Of a stretch of 17,715 bases of DNA, positions 7,497 to 14,572 are shown piece after piece; position 1 is the first letter of the stretch, and every line of letters starts with the position of its first letter. The notes under the pieces were generated by a model that had not been told where the DNA came from, did no database searches, and saw only the letters and a program-made list of their open reading frames with translations. Source of the DNA: Acidobacteriota bacterium (GTDB taxonomy: Bacteria; Acidobacteriota; Terriglobia; Terriglobales; Acidobacteriaceae); assembly GCA_028873155.1 (NCBI GenBank), contig JAGWML010000033.1, forward strand, positions 1-17,715. Direction: 5' to 3'. The position numbers were made by a program, and so were the translations under genes.

Positions 7497-7518
7497 CTTC
7501 GTGACTGCTGTCACGAAG
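7497..7518. promoter_or_regulatory. Perfect inverted repeat upstream of hoxE, Crp/Fnr-type operator candidate
   Basis: Arms CTTCGTGAC (7497-7505) and GTCACGAAG (7510-7518) are perfect reverse complements around a 4-base spacer. The inner part reads GTGA-N6-TCAC, the core of binding sites for Crp/Fnr-superfamily regulators. It lies about 8 bases upstream of the proposed hox -35 (centre about 53 bases from the predicted start), a usual place for an activator. Which regulator would bind cannot be told from the sequence. A hairpin at the end of the upstream permease transcript is the alternative, but no T run follows on either strand. Confidence 0.5.
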
Positions 7519-7580
7519 TACCGTAACCGCGCACACAAATTGAAGCACGAGAAAACGATATCGCAACGCGAAGAAGGTTC

Positions 7581-8348
7581 TCAGCCGAGTGCAGGCAGGC
7601 GGCTGGAGATGCCGAAGAGAAAGATGACTCCAATGCCGCAACTATAGATGGCGCCGGTCCATGCGATGGCGTGATAGAGCCGGGGACGGTGAGCGCCAGA
7701 GCTAAACGCTCCACCGAGGGAGGCGGTCATGAGGGCGTTCATGGCGACGAGACCGATGGCGAAGGCAGCGAGGCCGAGCATGCCGCGGGAAGTTCCGCCG
7801 AGGTTTGCGGTGAGGAAGAAGAGCGCGAGCTGACTGGGCGTCTCTGCGCCGATGCCGTGGAGCACGCCGATGAGGAAGACGGACTTGCCGCTGTACATCC
7901 ACTGGAAACGCTGGGGGCGCTCGGCTGTTGGGTTCCCAAGACGGCGTACGCGCCAGGCGATCCAGAGGATGCCGTTGATGGCAATGGCGAGACGGCTTTC
8001 AATGCGGCCATGGGCATGGCCGTGCACATCTTTGCGCAGTATGCCGGCGGCGACGCCGATGCCGAGGACGATGAGCGTGAGTCCAATGAGTCGCTCAGTC
8101 CAGTGGTCGAGACCCTCAGGCAGGCCCATGTGCAACTGAAGAACGGCGATGCCGAGGGCGGCGACGGTGCAGGCGTGGCCGATGGCGTAGGTCATGCCCA
8201 GGCGCAAACCGCTCCACCAGTTCCGCTGAACGGCAGTGATATCCGAGATGGCGGCGAGGTGGTCGTAGTCAAAGCCGTGCCTCAGACCGAGCACGAGGCA
8301 GGAGCCGAGCGCGGCATCGAGTTTCCAGTCGCCGAGAAGAGATGTCAC
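7581..8348 (-). CDS. NiCoT-like nickel/cobalt permease
   Basis: Polytopic inner-membrane protein of 255 residues, probably importing Ni2+ for the hydrogenase. The signature RHGFDYDHLAAI (23-34) in the first membrane segment matches the NiCoT metal motif RHAxDADHI, with H24, D27, D29 and H30 present but Tyr where Ala is usual. A second conserved piece, LHGIGAETPSQLALFF (163-178), stands where NiCoTs have their later metal-path motif. A short His-rich loop (H109, H111, H113) follows the third hydrophobic segment. At least six hydrophobic segments are visible. The start is GTG at 8348 with no ribosome site; a TATACT box just upstream suggests a leaderless mRNA. It precedes hoxE on the same strand. 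Alternatives are the related UreH/RcnA-like transporters, so the direction of transport is inferred from context. Confidence 0.75.
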   Translation of the reverse strand: MTSLLGDWKLDAALGSCLVLGLRHGFDYDHLAAISDITAVQRNWWSGLRLGMTYAIGHACTVAALGIAVLQLHMGLPEGLDHWTERLIGLTLIVLGIGVAAGILRKDVHGHAHGRIESRLAIAINGILWIAWRVRRLGNPTAERPQRFQWMYSGKSVFLIGVLHGIGAETPSQLALFFLTANLGGTSRGMLGLAAFAIGLVAMNALMTASLGGAFSSGAHRPRLYHAIAWTGAIYSCGIGVIFLFGISSRLPALG

Positions 8349-8354
8349 GCGCTC

Positions 8355-8360
8355 AGTATA
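8355..8360 (-). promoter_or_regulatory. Possible -10 element of the permease gene
   Basis: TATACT on the minus strand (8360-8355) matches TATAAT at five of six positions and ends 6 bases before the GTG at 8348, so transcription could begin at or next to the start codon. There is no good -35 hexamer at 16-18 bases; TCGACA lies 23 bases upstream. The gap to the preceding gene is only 42 bases, so simple read-through from that gene is the alternative. Confidence 0.3.
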
Positions 8361-8390
8361 GAGCAGAGGAGGGTAACGGGGGCTGTCGAG

Positions 8391-9107
8391 TTATTGGAGG
8401 CGACGCGATGCTGAAGGCGCAAGCTGCAACTGGTAATCGCCGTAGTCGATGATGACAACGGAGCGGCCAAAGACGTTGCTGGTGGACTCAGCGCGGGCGT
8501 GAATGGCCATGGGGATGCCTTGGATGTCGGTATATTGGCGCATCATGTGCGTGGCGCCGGACCAGATCGAGGGATTCTTCGAGGCGAATCCATCAACCTG
8601 GGCGATGGCGAATGTGGTTGCGTCGACCCAGAGCGTGCCAAGCAGGGTGTTGGGCGCTGCGCGCCTGGGGGTGATGGAGAGGACATAACAGGTGCGGCTG
8701 TTGAGCGGTTGCGGACCGCCGGGTTTCAGGTGCATCTCATAGTTGGCTGAGGTGAACCAGGAGCGCTCGACGTTGCCGGGCAGGTTGATGGTCTTCTCGT
8801 TTTCGAGCAGAGGCATCAAGCCAAATTTGCGGATGAGTGCGGAGCCGCTTTGCGCGAGGATCTGATAGCTTTTGCCGATGCCCTTGCGATAGGTGACTTG
8901 CACAGTCATTTGCGCCGCAGGATGAGTGCGATCGGAGCCACGGAAGACGGAGTAGTGTTCCACGTCTGTGAACGAGAGGACGCGCGTGACGCGATCCTGG
9001 ACGGAGGAGTCGATGCCGCGGAGGATGGCGGCTTCACCGGGGGGCACGGCGGCGGAGAGATGCAGCGATGCGCAGCAGAGGAATGCAGCGACGGAAGCAA
9101 GACGCAT
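8391..9107 (-). CDS. Exported LolA/LolB-fold (lipoprotein-sorting-like) protein of unknown role
   Basis: From the ATG at 9107 it has 238 residues and opens with a Sec signal peptide (MRLASVAAFLCCASLHLSAA), with no convincing lipobox, so a periplasmic location is likely. The rest alternates beta-strand-like segments: VTYRKGIGKSYQIL, ERSWFTSANYEMHL, CYVLSITPRR, GTLWVDATTFAIAQVDG, and SVVIIDYGDYQLQL at the end. The GTLWVDxxTFxIxxxxG stretch is characteristic of the LolA/LolB-like incomplete barrel that holds lipids or lipoproteins in the periplasm. Exact function is not recognised. The ATG at 9107 is preferred over one at 9152 because AGGAGGG lies about 10 bases upstream and the signal peptide is then of normal length. 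It sits 42 bases before the nickel permease gene and is divergent from hypF, so it may share a transcript with the permease, though no functional tie to hydrogenase is known. Confidence 0.65.
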   Translation of the reverse strand: MRLASVAAFLCCASLHLSAAVPPGEAAILRGIDSSVQDRVTRVLSFTDVEHYSVFRGSDRTHPAAQMTVQVTYRKGIGKSYQILAQSGSALIRKFGLMPLLENEKTINLPGNVERSWFTSANYEMHLKPGGPQPLNSRTCYVLSITPRRAAPNTLLGTLWVDATTFAIAQVDGFASKNPSIWSGATHMMRQYTDIQGIPMAIHARAESTSNVFGRSVVIIDYGDYQLQLAPSASRRLQ

Positions 9108-9157
9108 CGGCTGGAGGCCCTCCTGAAGGGAGTGAAAGCGGAGGCGGTGCATCTCCT

Positions 9158-9186
9158 ACGCTATGCTGGTGGACGATGCGTGACAA
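9158..9186 (-). promoter_or_regulatory. Weak promoter candidate in the LolA-like/hypF divergent gap
   Basis: The minus strand carries TTGTCA (9186-9181), one mismatch from the -35 consensus, then 17 bases and TAGCGT (9163-9158), a poor -10. It would drive the LolA-like gene with a leader of about 40 bases. The 94-base gap between the two divergent starts must also hold the hypF promoter, for which I see no convincing hexamer pair. Confidence 0.22.
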
Positions 9187-9201
9187 GTGCGTGAGAGGAC
9201 G

Positions 9202-11523
9202 ATGAGCACGGAAGCAAAAGGACCCGGCGGACGGCGACGTGTGCGCGCCAGCGTGCGCGGTGTAGTGCAGGGTGTTGGGTTTCGTCCTTTTGTGTATCGA
9301 CTGGCGGCGGAAGAATCGCTTTGCGGTTCGATTGGGAACGACACGGAGGGCGTGACGATTGAACTTGAGGGGGAAGCGGGCCGCGTGGCAGGGTTCCTTC
9401 TGCGGCTACGGAGCGAGCTGCCGCCGATGGCGCGCATCGACGATGTGTTTGTGGATGAGTTGGACGCTACAGGGGAGACAGGCTTTCGGATTATCGCGAG
9501 CGAAGTGCATGGGGCTGTGGCCACAGGGATTCCAGCAGACACGGCAACCTGCGAGGACTGCCTGAGAGAGTTGTTCGATCCGAAAGACCGGCGCTATCGA
9601 TATCCGTTTCTGAACTGCACGAACTGTGGGCCACGGTTCACGATCACGCGGCAGATTCCCTATGACCGTCCGCAAACTTCAATGGCGGCGTTCACGATGT
9701 GCGCAGTATGCCAGGCAGAGTATGACGACCCCGGCAACCGAAGATTTCATGCCCAGCCGAATGCGTGTGCGGTGTGCGGGCCGCGCGTGTGGCTGGCGCG
9801 AGCAGATGGAAGCGAGATTGCGTGTACGGACCCGGTGGTGGAGGCTGCGGGGCGGTTGGCGGTCGGTGGCGTGTTGGCGATCAAGGGGATTGGCGGATTC
9901 CACCTGAGCGTAGATGCATGCGACGAAGATGCAGTGAAGACGTTAAGGGCGCGGAAGCGACGTTACGGAAAACCGCTGGCGATCATGGTGCGCGACCTGC
10001 AGCGGGCACGCGAGATCTGCGTGTTGACGCAGGACGAGGAGGCGCTGCTGACGAGCGCAGCGAGGCCGATCGTACTGGCGCGAGCGCGGGCCGGGAATGG
10101 CGTTGCAGAGTCTGTGGCGCCGGGACTGCCGTGGCTGGGAGTCTTTCTGGCCTATGCCCCGCTGCATCATCTGCTGCTGGGGGATGAGCAGCTGCGAGCT
10201 CTGGTGATGACGTCTGCGAACCTGAGCGAGGAGCCGATTGCGATGGACAACGACGAGGCGCGGTCGCGGCTGGGGGAGATTGCGGATGCTTTCGTGATGC
10301 ACGATCGCGCGATTCTGCAGCGCTGCGATGATTCAGTGATGGCGGTGGTGGACGGCGCACCCCAGGTGGTGCGGCGCGCGCGCGGATATGTGCCTCTCGG
10401 GATTGAGTTGCCGTTCGATGCGCAACAGTTGCTCGCGGTTGGCGGGCATCTAAAGAATGCGTTTGCGTTAACACGCGGGAGATTCGCGTATCAAAGCCAG
10501 CATCTGGGAGATCTCGAAAATCTAACGGGATTGGAGTTCTTTGAGGAGTCTCTGGCGCACTGGATGCGCACGTTTGAGATTGAGCCGGAGGCCGTGGCGC
10601 ACGATTTGCACCCGGGCTATCTGTCGACAACGTGGTCACAAGGATGGGCGAAGGATCGCGGGCTAAGGCTTATTGGTGTGCAGCACCATCATGCACATAT
10701 CGCGGCGTGCATGGCAGAGCACAAGTCGAAGGGCGCGGTGATTGGCCTGGCGCTGGATGGGACGGGCTACGGCACGGATGGGCACATCTGGGGCGGCGAA
10801 GTGCTGATCTGCGAGTATGACGGGTTCGAGCGTTTTGCGCATCTGGAGTATGTGGCGATGGCGGGCGGCGATGCTGCGGTGAAGCAGCCGTGGCGGATGG
10901 CGTTTGCGCATCTGCGCGCGGCGGGACTTGGCATGGAAGAAGCGGCCGCGCTGGCTGGCGTCTCAGAACACGAGGCGAGTGTGCTGGAGCGCATGATCCA
11001 GCGAGGCGTCAATGCACCGATGACTTCGAGCCTCGGGCGGCTGTTTGATGCGGCGGCCGTGCTGGTGCTGGGCCGCGGAGTGGTGGACTACGATGCGCAG
11101 GCAGCCATTGAGCTGGAGGGAGTGGCGGTGGATGAGCCAGAGGTGGCCAGCCCTGCGGAGTATGTGCCGCAGTTGCAGGGTATGGAGAGCGCTCGCGTGC
11201 TCCGCGTTGGAGCGCTGTGGCGTGCCGCGGTGAATGACCTTCGCGGCGGTGTGCCGAAGCCGGTGATTGCGGCACGGTTCCATGCCGGTGTAGCGGAAGG
11301 GTTTGTTCGTGCAGCAGTGGTGGCGCGTGAGCAATTGGGGACCACGCAGGTGGCGCTGAGCGGCGGCTGCCTGCACAACAAACGGCTGGCGCGGCTTTTG
11401 CGCGAAGGGCTGGAACGCGCAGGATTCAGCGTGCACGCGCATAGAAGAGTGAGCCCCGGAGATGGCGGGCTGAGCTACGGGCAGGCGGTGGTGGCGGCTG
11501 CGCGGATGCGTGCGGAAAGCTAG
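9202..11523 (+). CDS. hypF: Carbamoyltransferase HypF, [NiFe]-hydrogenase cyanide-ligand synthesis
   Basis: HypF uses carbamoyl phosphate and ATP to carbamoylate HypE, the first step in making the CN ligands of the NiFe centre. The protein has 773 residues from the ATG at 9202 (AGAGG just upstream; a GTG at 9187 is a weaker alternative). All domains are present in order. An acylphosphatase domain (about 14-100) has the GVVQGVGFRPF loop. Two zinc-finger pairs follow (C117/C120 with C139/C142, and C167/C170 with C189/C192). A YrdC-like nucleotide-binding domain comes next (about 215-400, with GGVLAIKGIGGFHL and RRYGKPLAIM). The Kae1-like C-terminal domain has QHHHAHIA (494-501), GLALDGTGYG and the closing SGGCLHNK and DGGLSYGQ motifs. 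No other hyp gene is in the window. It ends within a CTAG shared with the convergent acetyltransferase gene. Confidence 0.95.
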   Translation: MSTEAKGPGGRRRVRASVRGVVQGVGFRPFVYRLAAEESLCGSIGNDTEGVTIELEGEAGRVAGFLLRLRSELPPMARIDDVFVDELDATGETGFRIIASEVHGAVATGIPADTATCEDCLRELFDPKDRRYRYPFLNCTNCGPRFTITRQIPYDRPQTSMAAFTMCAVCQAEYDDPGNRRFHAQPNACAVCGPRVWLARADGSEIACTDPVVEAAGRLAVGGVLAIKGIGGFHLSVDACDEDAVKTLRARKRRYGKPLAIMVRDLQRAREICVLTQDEEALLTSAARPIVLARARAGNGVAESVAPGLPWLGVFLAYAPLHHLLLGDEQLRALVMTSANLSEEPIAMDNDEARSRLGEIADAFVMHDRAILQRCDDSVMAVVDGAPQVVRRARGYVPLGIELPFDAQQLLAVGGHLKNAFALTRGRFAYQSQHLGDLENLTGLEFFEESLAHWMRTFEIEPEAVAHDLHPGYLSTTWSQGWAKDRGLRLIGVQHHHAHIAACMAEHKSKGAVIGLALDGTGYGTDGHIWGGEVLICEYDGFERFAHLEYVAMAGGDAAVKQPWRMAFAHLRAAGLGMEEAAALAGVSEHEASVLERMIQRGVNAPMTSSLGRLFDAAAVLVLGRGVVDYDAQAAIELEGVAVDEPEVASPAEYVPQLQGMESARVLRVGALWRAAVNDLRGGVPKPVIAARFHAGVAEGFVRAAVVAREQLGTTQVALSGGCLHNKRLARLLREGLERAGFSVHAHRRVSPGDGGLSYGQAVVAAARMRAES

Positions 11524-12041
11524 CCCGTGATACGGACGAGTTCCTGCGCTTCGTGGCGGGGGCCGAGGATGGAGATGCGAGGAATGCGGCCACGCACCAT
11601 CGCCACTTCATCGCAGCGATGGAGACGGGGGCAGCTCTGGCAGTCTTTGAAGATCTTGTCCGGCAGTTCGGATTTGTCTTCGACGGTACGGAAGCCGAAC
11701 TTGAAGAAAAAATCTGGAATGCGCGTGAACAGACAGACAGACTGGATGCCGTGCTCGTCTGCCTCGTCAATGAGTGCACCAAGGATGCGACCGCCTGCAC
11801 CCTGGCCCTTGGCTTCGGGCTTGACGACAATGGAGCGGACTTCGCAGAGGTGCGGCCCATAAAAGTGCAGAGCGCCGCAACCCAGGAAGACACCGGCGTC
11901 CGATTCGGCAACGGTGAAGTCGCGTATGTTTTCGCAGATCTCCGGGAAGGAGCGCTTGAGCAGCGTGCCATCGCCGGAGAGCGAGTTGACGATGTCGTAG
12001 ACGTTAGAGGCGTCCTGGAGACGCGCTTTACGCACCTGCAT
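11520..12041 (-). CDS. argA: Short-form N-acetylglutamate synthase-like GNAT acetyltransferase
   Basis: GNAT-fold protein of 173 residues, probably acetylating glutamate with acetyl-CoA at the first step of arginine synthesis. The acetyl-CoA loop is KPEAKGQGAGGRIL (74-87). FFFKFGF (111-117) followed by LPDKI and the cysteine set C134, C137 and C143 (DCQSCPRLHRC) plus DEVAM is the pattern of the short ArgA type, which lacks the N-terminal kinase-like domain of classical NAGS. The ATG at 12041 is chosen because GGGAGG lies 6 bases upstream; a longer open frame continues to 12227 but overlaps conserved argH. The gene overlaps the argH 3' end by 14 bases, which suggests coupling and supports the arginine role. 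A general GNAT enzyme is the alternative. Its TAG stop shares a CTAG with the hypF stop. Confidence 0.72.
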   Translation of the reverse strand: MQVRKARLQDASNVYDIVNSLSGDGTLLKRSFPEICENIRDFTVAESDAGVFLGCGALHFYGPHLCEVRSIVVKPEAKGQGAGGRILGALIDEADEHGIQSVCLFTRIPDFFFKFGFRTVEDKSELPDKIFKDCQSCPRLHRCDEVAMVRGRIPRISILGPRHEAQELVRITG

Positions 12042-13440
12042 GAGCGGCCTCCCGCGTAAGAGATGCGACGCGTTCTGCGGCTTGTTCAAGGGCGTGATGC
12101 ACGCGATGACGCGCGGTGCCACCGATGACGTCGTGGCAATCGATGGTGGCGTCCAGCGAGACAGCAGGGAAGAAATCCTCGCCGAACTCTTCGCCGAACT
12201 GGCGCAGGTCATCGAGCGTGAGCGCATTCAGTTCAACGCCCTTTTCGAGAGCGTAGCGAACGGCCTTCCCGATCTTTTCGTGCGCGGTGCGGAAGGGAAC
12301 GCCCTTGTGCACAAGATAGGTGGCCGCAGCCATGGCGTTGAGATAACCGGACTGCGCTGCGGCGTGCATCTGTGCGGTGTTGAAGCGGAGCGCTGCGGTG
12401 AAGCGGGCGACGAGCGCAATCATCTGCGGCACGAATTCCACCTGGAAGGCAGGCTCCTGCGTTTCCTGCATGTCCTTATTGTAGGCGAGCGGCAGACCCT
12501 TCAATTGCAGCGTGACAGCCTGCGCGGCGGCGTTGATGCGTCCGACTTTGGCGCGGACGAGCTCGGTGAGGTCGGGGTTCTTCTTTTGCGGCATGGCGCT
12601 GGAGCCGGTGGAGAAGGCCTCTGGAAGGTGAACGAAGTTGAACTCGGCTGTTGCAAAGAGCGTGATTTCCTCAGCAAAGCGACTGAGATGCAGGCCGACG
12701 AAGGTCAGGGAATGCAGAAACTCGAGGACAAAGTCGCGGTCGCTGGTAGCGTCCATGGAGTTCGCGGTGGGTGTATCGAAGTGCAGATCGCGTGCGGCGA
12801 TGGTGCGGTCGAGTGCGAGCGTCGCGCCGGCGATTGCGCCGGAGCCGAGCGGGCAGCGGTTGAGCCGATCCGCGCAGTCGGCGAGGCGATCGGTGTCGCG
12901 CAGGATCATTTCCACATACGCGAGGAGCCAATGAGCGACGAGGACTGGCTCCGCACGCTGGAGGTGTGTGTAGCTGGGCATGGCTGCATCGCCAGCCGTG
13001 CGGGCCTGTTGAATGAGTGCTGCAGCCCAGGCAGCGAGCGATTCCGTGGTGAGTCCGATCTGCTTCCGAATGTAGAGGCGAAGGTCTGTCGCAATTTGCT
13101 CATTGCGGCTGCGGCCGGTGTGGAGCTTGAGGCCCAGGGAACCAATGCGTTCGACAAGTGACAACTCGACGAAGTGGTGGATGTCTTCGGCTGTTGGGTG
13201 GTTGCGAACAGCAGCTTTGCCGTCGTCCGAGCGGTAATTCACGGCGATGGCGTCGAGTGCGCCGAGGATTTGAGTGAACTCAGAAGACGTGAGGATGCGC
13301 GCGTCTGCGAGCGCAGCGGCGTGTGCCTTGCTGGCGGCGACCTCTTCTTCGAGAAGGCGCCAGTCAAAAACGATAGATCGCTGCCACTGTTCGAACTCTT
13401 TGTCGAGCGGTTCACGGAACCGGCCGGACCACATCTTCAC
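12028..13440 (-). CDS. argH: Argininosuccinate lyase
   Basis: Splits argininosuccinate into arginine and fumarate, the last step of arginine synthesis, as a cytosolic homotetramer of the fumarase/aspartase superfamily. It has 470 residues, the normal length. N-terminal MWSGRF (3-8) is typical. TGRSRNEQIATD (108-119) is the substrate-binding stretch (Glu where Asp is common). YTHLQ (157-161) holds H159, a likely catalytic His. The superfamily signature GSSAMPQKKNPD (279-290) carries the mobile-loop serine. The GTG at 13440 is preferred to the ATG two codons later because AGGAG is spaced 8 bases from it. The gap of 85 bases to argF contains a small hairpin. argG, which usually precedes argH, is absent from this cluster. 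Confidence 0.95.
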   Translation of the reverse strand: MKMWSGRFREPLDKEFEQWQRSIVFDWRLLEEEVAASKAHAAALADARILTSSEFTQILGALDAIAVNYRSDDGKAAVRNHPTAEDIHHFVELSLVERIGSLGLKLHTGRSRNEQIATDLRLYIRKQIGLTTESLAAWAAALIQQARTAGDAAMPSYTHLQRAEPVLVAHWLLAYVEMILRDTDRLADCADRLNRCPLGSGAIAGATLALDRTIAARDLHFDTPTANSMDATSDRDFVLEFLHSLTFVGLHLSRFAEEITLFATAEFNFVHLPEAFSTGSSAMPQKKNPDLTELVRAKVGRINAAAQAVTLQLKGLPLAYNKDMQETQEPAFQVEFVPQMIALVARFTAALRFNTAQMHAAAQSGYLNAMAAATYLVHKGVPFRTAHEKIGKAVRYALEKGVELNALTLDDLRQFGEEFGEDFFPAVSLDATIDCHDVIGGTARHRVHHALEQAAERVASLTREAAHAGA

Positions 13441-13456
13441 TTCGATTTCTCCTTAT

Positions 13457-13475
13457 CTTCCGCGTTGTGCGGAAG
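13457..13475 (-). promoter_or_regulatory. Small hairpin in the argF-argH gap
   Basis: CTTCCGC and GCGGAAG form a perfect 7-bp stem with a 5-base loop. In the minus-strand transcript it ends just before ATAAGGAG, the argH ribosome site, and no T run follows, so it is not a terminator. It could stabilise a processed mRNA end or affect access to the ribosome site. The 85-base gap holds nothing else I can identify. Confidence 0.35.
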
Positions 13476-13525
13476 CACTGCGTTCGACCATGAGCGGCAC
13501 CTGGAACTCTGACATCGTTACAGAT

Positions 13526-14572
13526 CTAGACGATTTCTGGAATACCCTGGAACGACGGTGTGTTGGATAACCCGCCGAGGAGCAGGAGCAGAAGCGCCTT
13601 CTGTGCGTGCATGCGATTCTCAGCCTGGTCGAAGACGATGGACTGCGGACCGTCGAGCACCGCGTCGCTGACCTCAGCATTACGGCGCGCGGGCAGGCAG
13701 TGCATGAAGACAGCGTGTGGCGCGGCCCTGGTCATCAACGCTTCATTGACCTGAAAGGGACGGAAGATCGGCGCGCGCTTGGTGGATTCGTGCTCCATGC
13801 CCATGCTGACGCAGACATCGGTATAGATGGCGTCCGCGCCTTCGGCGGCAGCGTTCGGATCCTGCAAGAGGCGGAGTTCGCAGCCGTTGGCCTGCGCGAT
13901 GTCGCGGGCGAGGGTGGCAATTTCGATGTCGGGCGAGTAGCCGCGCGGCGTGGCTACTGTGACGTTGGCTCCGAGTTGCGCACCGGTAAGCATCAGCGAG
14001 TGGCAGACGTTGTTGCCGTCGCCGACGTAGGTGAAGTTGAGCCCATTGACCGTGCCGAAGTGCTCCTGCAGTGTCATGAAGTCTGCTAGGGCCTGACATG
14101 GGTGTTCAAAATCAGATAGCGCATTGATGACGGGCACGCGCGAGTTGGCGGCCATCTCAGTGATGGTGTCGTGCGCGTAGGTGCGAAGGACGATGACGTC
14201 GACCCAGCGCTCGACATTGCGCGCAACGTCAGAGATGGACTCGCGCTCGCCAAGGGGCGAGTTGGTCTGGTCAACGAATATGGCGTTGCCACCTAACGTG
14301 CTGAAGCCGGTCTCGAAGCTAAGACGTGTGCGCAGGCTGGCTTTCTCAAACATCAGCACCATCTGCTTGGCGTCGAGCGCGTTGCGATATTCGCGCGGGT
14401 TGCGTTTGACGTCGTGACCGAGCTTGAGGATGGCGCGCACCTCGGCGCTGGAGAGGTCGGCAATGGAACAGAGATCTTCGCCGGCGAGCCGCGTGGCGGC
14501 AGCGAGAATATCGGCGTCCTTGTGAACGTCGATGACAGCGGATTTAGAATCGACCACAGCTTTACTAGCCAT
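13526..14572 (-). CDS. argF: Ornithine carbamoyltransferase
   Basis: Transfers the carbamoyl group of carbamoyl phosphate to ornithine, giving citrulline. It has 348 residues with an N-terminal extension of about 30 residues compared with common bacterial forms. The carbamoyl-phosphate loop is FEKASLRTRLSFE (about 75-87; SLRTR instead of the commoner STRTR). HPCQALAD, the SMG ornithine loop (VCVSMGMEHE), FMHCLPARRNAEV, and the closing VFDQAENRMHAQKALL follow. HCLPA with the QAENRxHxQKA ending points to true OTC rather than the acetyl- or succinylornithine enzymes, which tend to HCLPV. The ATG at 14572 overlaps the argD end by 8 bases. A later start that trims the extension cannot be excluded. 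Confidence 0.93.
   Translation of the reverse strand: MASKAVVDSKSAVIDVHKDADILAAATRLAGEDLCSIADLSSAEVRAILKLGHDVKRNPREYRNALDAKQMVLMFEKASLRTRLSFETGFSTLGGNAIFVDQTNSPLGERESISDVARNVERWVDVIVLRTYAHDTITEMAANSRVPVINALSDFEHPCQALADFMTLQEHFGTVNGLNFTYVGDGNNVCHSLMLTGAQLGANVTVATPRGYSPDIEIATLARDIAQANGCELRLLQDPNAAAEGADAIYTDVCVSMGMEHESTKRAPIFRPFQVNEALMTRAAPHAVFMHCLPARRNAEVSDAVLDGPQSIVFDQAENRMHAQKALLLLLLGGLSNTPSFQGIPEIV

Noticed and set aside
7497..7518. The hoxE upstream palindrome as a terminator of the permease gene
   Set aside because: No T run follows the stem on either strand, and its symmetry and place next to a promoter better fit a protein-binding site.
9202..11523. Functional link between hypF and the arg operon through shared carbamoyl phosphate
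   Set aside because: HypF and ArgF both use carbamoyl phosphate, but the genes are convergent and in separate units, and nothing in the sequence shows co-regulation.
12042..12227. Longer start of the acetyltransferase frame
   Set aside because: The extra 62 residues are a Ser/Arg-rich shadow of argH. The ATG at 12041 has GGGAGG and begins the GNAT fold.
13526..14572. argF as an acetyl- or succinylornithine carbamoyltransferase
   Set aside because: The SLRTR loop alone raised this, but HCLPA, the SMG loop and the closing AENRMHAQKA motif are those of true ornithine carbamoyltransferases.
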